Assembly (NCBI GenBank): GCA_900491605.1
Contig: UESW01003827.1
Location: forward strand, 1,782,659 to 1,846,658
Reading direction: 5' to 3'
DNA: 64,000 nt
From: Calamus simplicifolius
Taxonomy: Eukaryota > Streptophyta > Magnoliopsida > Arecales > Arecaceae
Below, in pieces: positions 58,267 to 64,000 of the stretch. Below the pieces are notes generated by a model, which did no database searches, was not told the origin of the DNA, and saw nothing but the letters and a program-made list of their open reading frames with translations. The first letter of the stretch is position 1; the number at the start of each line of letters is the position of its first letter. Made by a program: the position numbers and the translations under genes.

Positions 58267-59460
58267 ACAGAAGACTCTCTTCAGGGGAGCATCATCACCG
58301 TCATGCTCCGTCCAAGCACCACCATCGTGAAGCCTCCAAAAGATTGTGGTCTCCTACCCGCCGATCGAGCAGCCCCTCTTTCAGACAACGATGGGGGAAG
58401 GAGCCCAGAAGGACATGTTGCCATTAGCGCAACGGCTGCCCCTACTCGTCTTCTGAATCAACGAGCGAATACCTCAATTGCCAGATGAAGAGGTGCTTGG
58501 AGGAGCAAGACCGGCGGTTGAAAGAGCTCAGCCAGAGGCTCAATAACCAACCAGGGGTGTATTATGACGCTTGTTTACCCCTCACTCACCGTATTATGGA
58601 GGAGCCTATCTCTTACCGGTTTCGTCTTCCCAAGTTGGATCCCTATGATGGCACCATGGATCCACTTAATCATCTGAAGAGTTATAAAGCTCTTATGCAA
58701 GTTCAGGGGTGACTGTCGCCTTCCTATATATTGCTTTCCCCGCCATCCTTCGGAAGGCTGCGCATGCCTGGTATTTTTGCCTACTCCCATGCAGCATCGA
58801 CTCCTTCCGATAGTTGGAGAAAACTTTCTTGACACATTTCGATGCCTGTCGAAAGATCCCTCGAGTAGCGGATAACCTGTTCTTCGTTCAATAGAAGGAA
58901 GGAGAACTTTTGAAGGATTTTATGGCCTAATTCAAGACGGTGGCCCACGAGGTCTACCACTTTGACGATGCTGTGGCCACTCTAGCCCTGAAGCGAGGGC
59001 TCCATCCCTTCTGCTTTACCTATTCATTGGAAAAAAGACCTTCCGGTTCCTATGCTGAGCTTCTGAGTCATGCATAGAAATACATTCATGCCGACGAAGC
59101 TGATTTCACTCGGAGGGACACTAAAAGAGGGTCTAGCAAGAGACCAGTCTGTGCAGAGCCAAACGAACCTCCCCTAAGAAGCCTGAGCCCCCGCGCCGAC
59201 CAGATAATCGGCACCAGAGCTTCACCCCCAAAGAAGATAACTTCACACCTCTCCTTGCCCCTAGATCTCATATTCTCATGGAAATCAAAAGCAAGCCTTA
59301 CTTTCGGTGCCCTCCCCCACTAAGAAAGGATGCCGCTCGCGATCGGAGTGTTATTGTCATTTTCATAGAGACTACGACCATGATATTGAAGACTGTCACA
59401 ACCTAAAGCGAGCCATCGAGGAACTTATCCAGAGGGGCTACCTCGAAAAGTTTATCTAGA
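58267..59460 (+). pseudogene. Second Tat element: gag
   Basis: Pieces include LKELSQRLNNQPGV and MEEPISYRFRLPKLDPYDG (58485-58712). After a shift, segments with DSFRQLEKTFLTHFDACRK, KEGELLKDFM and HEVYHFDDAV follow, then a His/Cys region FHRDYDHDIEDCHNLK with IEELIQRGYLEKF ending at a stop near 59458. Many stops and shifts. Confidence 0.75.
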
Positions 59461-59678
59461 AGGGAGGACCTCCAGCCATCCCAGCTCTAATGGGGCCTCC
59501 GCCTGTCTAGGCCAACGACGATAACACCCTGACGGAGAGGACGGTAGGCATGCTTTCCTGGGGAAAGACTTTGCCTTCTAAAAGACCAAGGGAGGGGAGG
59601 GAATAGAAAATGTAATCCCTTTTCTGAAGGAGAATTAGCGAGGGAGAATAATCTGAATGATGATAGTGTTTTGCCTCT

Positions 59679-60290
59679 ATGATGATCGCTAAGCATCCTG
59701 TAAAAAGAATTTTAGTAGATAGTGGAAGCTCTGCTAACATTCTCACTTATGATGCTTTTGTTCGGATGAATTTATCTCCCAGCCCTCTTCAACCGGTGAC
59801 AACACCTCTGATCAGTTTCACAGGGGATTCAGTGAGGGTAGAAGGTGAAATCACCTTGCCGGTCACGATAGGATCACCATCGTGTCAAAGTACAATCCTA
59901 ATGAGGTTTCTAATGGCTCGAGTGCCTCTGGCTTACAACGCCATACTCGGTCGACCTGGCTTAAACCTCTTGGATGCGATGATATCCACTAAGCGCATGC
60001 TTGTGAGATTCTCTACCAGTGGAAGAATTGACGAGATGTATGGGGAGCAAAATCTTATGCAGTTATGTTATCATATGGCTCCCAGCCCTCAGAAGATGGT
60101 GATCCCACCAACCTTAATGCTGCTCGATCCCATAGAATCTGAAAGAATAGGAGAGCCCGCCGAGCACTTGCTAACCTATCCGTTGGGGGATGATCCCGCG
60201 AATACTATACAGATTGGCGAGCTTCTTCCCTTGGAGATGAAGAATCAACTCCTTACCTTCTTGCGGGTGAACGCAGATGTCTTTACCTGA
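59679..60290 (+). pseudogene. Second Tat element: aspartic protease region
   Basis: Longest open piece of the element (203 codons). KRILVDSGSSANILTYDAF holds the protease DSG; NAILGRPGLNLLDAMIST is the downstream protease signature. Ends at TGA near 60288, after which RT continues in the same general register from 60303. Confidence 0.82.
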
Positions 60291-60302
60291 TCAGCATCGA
60301 AC

Positions 60303-61626
60303 ATGCCCGGCATCCCTTTAGAGGTAATTGCTCATAAACTTAATATTGACCCGAAGTACCGGCCTGTTCGCCAAACGAAGAGGAGTTTTGCCCCCGAGCG
60401 ACAGAAGGCCATTGATGAGGAGGTTAATAGGCTGTTCACTGATGGCCACATTCGGAAAGCACAATACCCGGATTGGCTAGCTCATGTGGTGATGGTTCGA
60501 AAGGCGAGCAGAAGTTGGAAAATCTGCATCGACCTTACTGATCTTAATAAAGCATGTCCTAAGGACAGCTTCCCACTACTGTGGATTGACCAATTGATAG
60601 ACTCCACATCTGGCTCCTTAGCTTTATGGATGCCTTCTCTGGATACAATCAAATAAAGATGGACTCGGTAGATGAAGAAAATACATCTTTCATCATCGAA
60701 AAGGGCATCTACTGCTACAAGGTGATGCCCTTTGGGTTGAAAAATGCAGGGGCCACTTACCAAAGATTGATGAATAAGGTCTTTAATGACCAGATTGGGT
60801 ACAACATGAAGGTGTATATGGATGATATGCTAATCAAGAGCACCTGCATCGTTAACCATGTTGCTAATTTAGAACAAACATTCGACATCTCCGACGCCAT
60901 CAAGTGAAGCTTAACCCTCACAAGTGTGCATTTGGAGTCACTGTCAAAAAATTTCTAGGCTTTTTGGTGATTCAACGGAGAATTGAGGCAAATCCAGAGA
61001 AGATACAAGCCATTCTCGATATGAGGCAGCCAGTCAATAAAAAGAAGGTGCAGCGACTCACTGAAAGAGTGATCGCTCTAAGCCGGTTCCTGTCGAGATC
61101 AGCTAAAAGATGCCTACCCTTCTTCAAAGCTCTACGCAAGACGAACAGCCTCGAGTGGATGGAGAACTTCCAGGAGTTGAAGGAGTTTCTGTCCATACAC
61201 CATTACTATCAAAGCCAAAAGAAGGAGAAAGGCTCTTCTTTTATCTTGCTACCTCTCCGAAGGCAGTTAACTCTGTTCCGGTACGCCTCGACCCTAACGG
61301 AGCATAGAAACCCATTTACTACACTAAAGTGCTCCATGATGCGGAGGTCAGGTACTCCAAACCGAAAAAATTATTTTTGCTCTAATCATCTCCGCTCAGC
61401 GTCTCAGGCCATACTTTCAAGCTCATCTGATGTGGTACTCACGAACCAGCCTCTTAGAGCTATCTTGGCTCGTCCTGACACCTCTGGTCGACTGGCTAAA
61501 TGGGCAATCAAATTGGAAGAATCCGATCTTTTATTTCAATCCCGATCTACCTTGAAGTCCCAGGTGCTAGCGAACTTTTGGTGGAATGCACTTGGACAGA
61601 AGAGTAACCTAAAGATTTTTCAATGA
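60303..61626 (+). pseudogene. Second Tat element: reverse transcriptase and first RNase H
   Basis: RT motifs: LNKACPKDSFPL, AFSGYNQIKMDS, MPFGLKNAGATYQRLMNKVF and VYMDDMLIKS (YMDD near 60815). Frame changes near 60620 and 60900. The connection and RNase H (PLRAILARPDTSGRLAKWAI) follow to 61626. Confidence 0.82.
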
Positions 61627-63332
61627 CATGTTCGGATGCTAGTGAGGATGTGGCGAAGACCTGGATCCTCCATATTGATGGTGCCTCTAATTCTCAAGGA
61701 AGCGGAGCTGGTCTTATTCTTGCAAATCCGGAGGGCGTAGTGCTGGAGTACGCTCTTCGATTTCTCTTTAAAGCTACAAATAACCAAGCCAAGTATGAGG
61801 CCTGGCCGAAATTAAGCTCGCGCAGGAGTTCGGGGTAAAGCACCTCAGGGCCTTCACTAACTCCCAGCTCATCTCCGAATAAATCACTGGGGAGTATGAA
61901 GCTCGAGACCCCACTATGTCTTGATATTAAATAAGGTCAAGTCACTGACCTCCTCATTGGCTTATTTCACTATTAGTTATATTCCTAGGGGCGAAAACGC
62001 CAGAGCCAACATCTTGTCATGGGTAGCCATTTCGGCAGATAACACCTTGGGAAGGACATATGTTGAGCATCTAGGTACTCTAAGTATTGATGCAGTAGAA
62101 GAAGTTCTACCAGTTATGCAAGAGTCAATATGGACGATGCCTACATCCATTACCTCGCTAACGTACTCTTCTCGCTGATCCCATAGAAGCCAAGCTACTC
62201 AAGTGGAGGGCTCCCAAGTTTGTATTGTTGAATGGGCAGTTATACAAGAAGTCCTCCTATCATCTCCTCAAATGTGTTGGTCCTACAGACGCTAATTATA
62301 TCCTTAGGAAATTTATGAGGGCATATGTAGGAACCACCTGGAGGGCAGATCACTGGCGTACAAGGCTCTTCGCCAGAGATATTATTGGCTCACTATGCGA
62401 AAGGATGCTGTTGACTAGTCCAGAAGAGCAATAGCTGCCAGCGATATTCCAATATCCAGCGACAACCAGCCTCTAGTTGAGCCCGCTCTCTGCTCCATAG
62501 CCCTTCGCTCAATGGGGAATGGATATCCTTGGACCATTCCCCTAGTTTCAGGTCAACAAAGGTTCTTACTTTCATCATCGATTACTTCACCAAATGGGTT
62601 GAAGTCGATGCGTTAACCAAAATCACCAAAAACAAGTGAGGATATTTTTTTGGAAGTTATCATTTGTCATTTTAGGCTACCTCACACTATTATTACTGAT
62701 AACGGCCGATAGTTCGACAATGCTATATTCAAGACCTTTTGCATCGAGCTGGATATCTGCCACCAATTCACTTCTATCAGGCATCCACAAACCAATGGAG
62801 AAGCAGAAGTCATGAATTGAACCATCCTTCGGGGACTCAAAACCCGATTGGATGAGTTCAAAGGCAAATGGGTTGAGGAACTCTGAAGTGTGCTGTGGGC
62901 ATATCATACGATTCGAAGGATCCCCACAGGAAAAACTTATTTCAGTCTCATCTTTGGATTTGAAGCGGTCATCCAGGTGGAGATCGGTCTTCCAAGCCCC
63001 TGGGTGGAGTCATATAATGAAGAAGACAATTCTTATCAGCTAAGGGCCAGCCTCGACTTCATCAATGAGGTACGGGACCAAGCATGGCTCAAGATGATAT
63101 CTTCCGCCAAAGAGCAGCAAAATATTACAACCCCCGAGTCCATCTTAAGACATTCCGCATCGAAGATCTAATCCTTAGAAGGGCTGACGTATCTAAGCCA
63201 ACCGAAGGGGGCAAGCTATCTCCAAATTGGAAGGGGCCCTATCGGGTCATCAAGCACTTCACCAAGGAGCGTATAGAATCGAGGAGCTTGACGGGCAGTG
63301 TCACCCAGACCAAAAAATTTGAGCTAGGGTGA
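61623..63332 (+). pseudogene. Second Tat element: archaeal-type RNase H and integrase
   Basis: RNase H: WILHIDGASNSQGSGAGLIL and FKATNNQAKYEA (61623-61838). Integrase zinc region near 62225-62434; core AQWGMDILGPFPL near 62508, IITDNGR near 62690 and HPQTNGEAE near 62782, so the three acidic catalytic positions can still be read although frames shift between them. C-terminal piece WAYHTIRRIPTGKTYF and KLSPNWKGPYRVIKHF to 63332. Confidence 0.82.
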
Positions 63333-64000
63333 CAATCCGCCGCATGCCAGGCATGCAAGGCGTCCTGAATTATGGCACATAAATCAGTATAAGGCAATAA
63401 TTATAAATATTCAATCCAAATCCATAACTTAAAACAAACCATAACTATAAGGTTTGGGCTACAAGCCCTACACAAGCATATCCGGAGTTACAACAACATA
63501 ATGGAACTAATTTATTTAACTAGAAGCTCCATCAACCCAAGTCCTTACTCCTGAGGCTCTGAAAAACATTGTGAGATTTACATGAGCTCACACTCAATAA
63601 GTAAGCCTATTATAATGTAAAAATAGTCATATATCATTATAGCATTTCAAGATATTTTCAAATCGCATTTTCATGAAAAGCTTCCAATTCAACTACATTT
63701 ATCATGTTTTCAGAACATGCATATCATCAGCTCAAAATAATTTGGAAGCTTAATTACATAATAAATGACAACCAATGCAATGTAAACAAACCCACTGTAT
63801 TTATATAATCACTGATCTCCTATATATCCCATGGCCCTAAACACCCAACCGATGTATCACTCTTAAATGTTCCCTAAGAGGAAGGGTCATGGTACCAGTG
63901 TTATGCCATATAACATAAACAATCACAACACACCCTACAGATGTGTGTCCTCCACATATCTTTCCCTGTGGAGATGGGTCCCGTATCATAATCAATCACA
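63333..64000. other. Unassigned AT-rich sequence, possibly part of an LTR
   Basis: No coding. Phrases such as TGTGAGATTTACATGAGCTC and CACTCAATAAGTAAGCC, and a run of short CA-rich blocks, recall LTRs of plant chromoviruses, but neither end is visible. The identity is a guess. Confidence 0.3.

Larger units (their letters stand above)
57336..63332 (+). mobile_element. Second Tat-type gypsy element, plus strand, heavily decayed
   Basis: The domain order gag, protease, RT, RNase H, archaeal-type RNase H, integrase is readable in pieces from about 58267 to 63330. Protein sequence is close to the element at 39407-54133 (for example NKACPKDSFPL, MPFGLKNAGATYQRL and the DSGSS protease) but clearly a different, older family copy in the opposite orientation. 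No LTR, primer-binding site or target duplication was found; 57336-58266 has no recognised coding and is presumed leader. Confidence 0.85.

Noticed and set aside
63333..64000. Start of a new chromovirus-type LTR
   Set aside because: Only a general resemblance; neither LTR terminus nor a primer-binding site is visible, so it is left as unassigned.

Overview
This is nuclear DNA of a flowering plant, most likely a monocot and possibly a palm. The lineage call is inference from the UGT708 and CslE protein character and the retroelement style; nothing in the sequence proves it. Three host genes are separated by layers of transposable elements, and most of the 64 kb is transposon-derived. No rRNA, tRNA or CRISPR array was recognised.

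Layout. 1-8591: right part of a plus-strand Ty1/copia retrotransposon (element A) ending in a 2.1-kb LTR. Its RNase H/C-terminal coding region is split at 3215-6352 by a 3.1-kb DNA element with hAT-type ends and an 8-bp target duplication. That DNA element carries about 27 copies of an 83-bp satellite-like unit. 8592-11920: 5' end of a second copia element (B, minus strand: gag start, leader, primer-binding site, 1.8-kb LTR); A appears to have inserted into B's gag. 11921-15340: anonymous AT-rich DNA. 15782-20823: a small RIN4/NOI-family gene (plus) with a 6-nt first coding exon, a 4.6-kb intron, a NOI-domain exon and a Cys-Cys C-terminal exon. 22577-27969: a decayed L1-type LINE. 28977-30382: a 1.4-kb foldback element. 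30934-38792: an eight-exon cellulose synthase-like gene (CslE type, minus) with one apparent 1-nt frameshift in exon 1. 39402-54138: a structurally complete Ty3/gypsy element of the Tat lineage (minus) with both LTRs and a 5-bp target duplication. It carries a plus-strand, apparently intron-containing extra gene antisense to gag-pol. 54866-56273: a UGT708-type glycosyltransferase gene (minus; flavonoid C-glycosyltransferase-like) with two apparent 1-nt frameshifts. 57078-63332: a second, badly decayed Tat-type gypsy element (plus). 63333-64000: unassigned AT-rich sequence, possibly another LTR.

The host genes do not form an operon or an obvious cluster: an immune-regulator-like NOI protein, a Golgi/ER glycan synthase and a cytosolic UDP-sugar transferase. 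The most unusual structures are the satellite-loaded hAT-type element and the antisense intron-bearing gene inside the Tat retrotransposon. Both CslE and UGT708 are intact except for single-base shifts, so assembly error and recent pseudogenisation must be separated before either is called dead.
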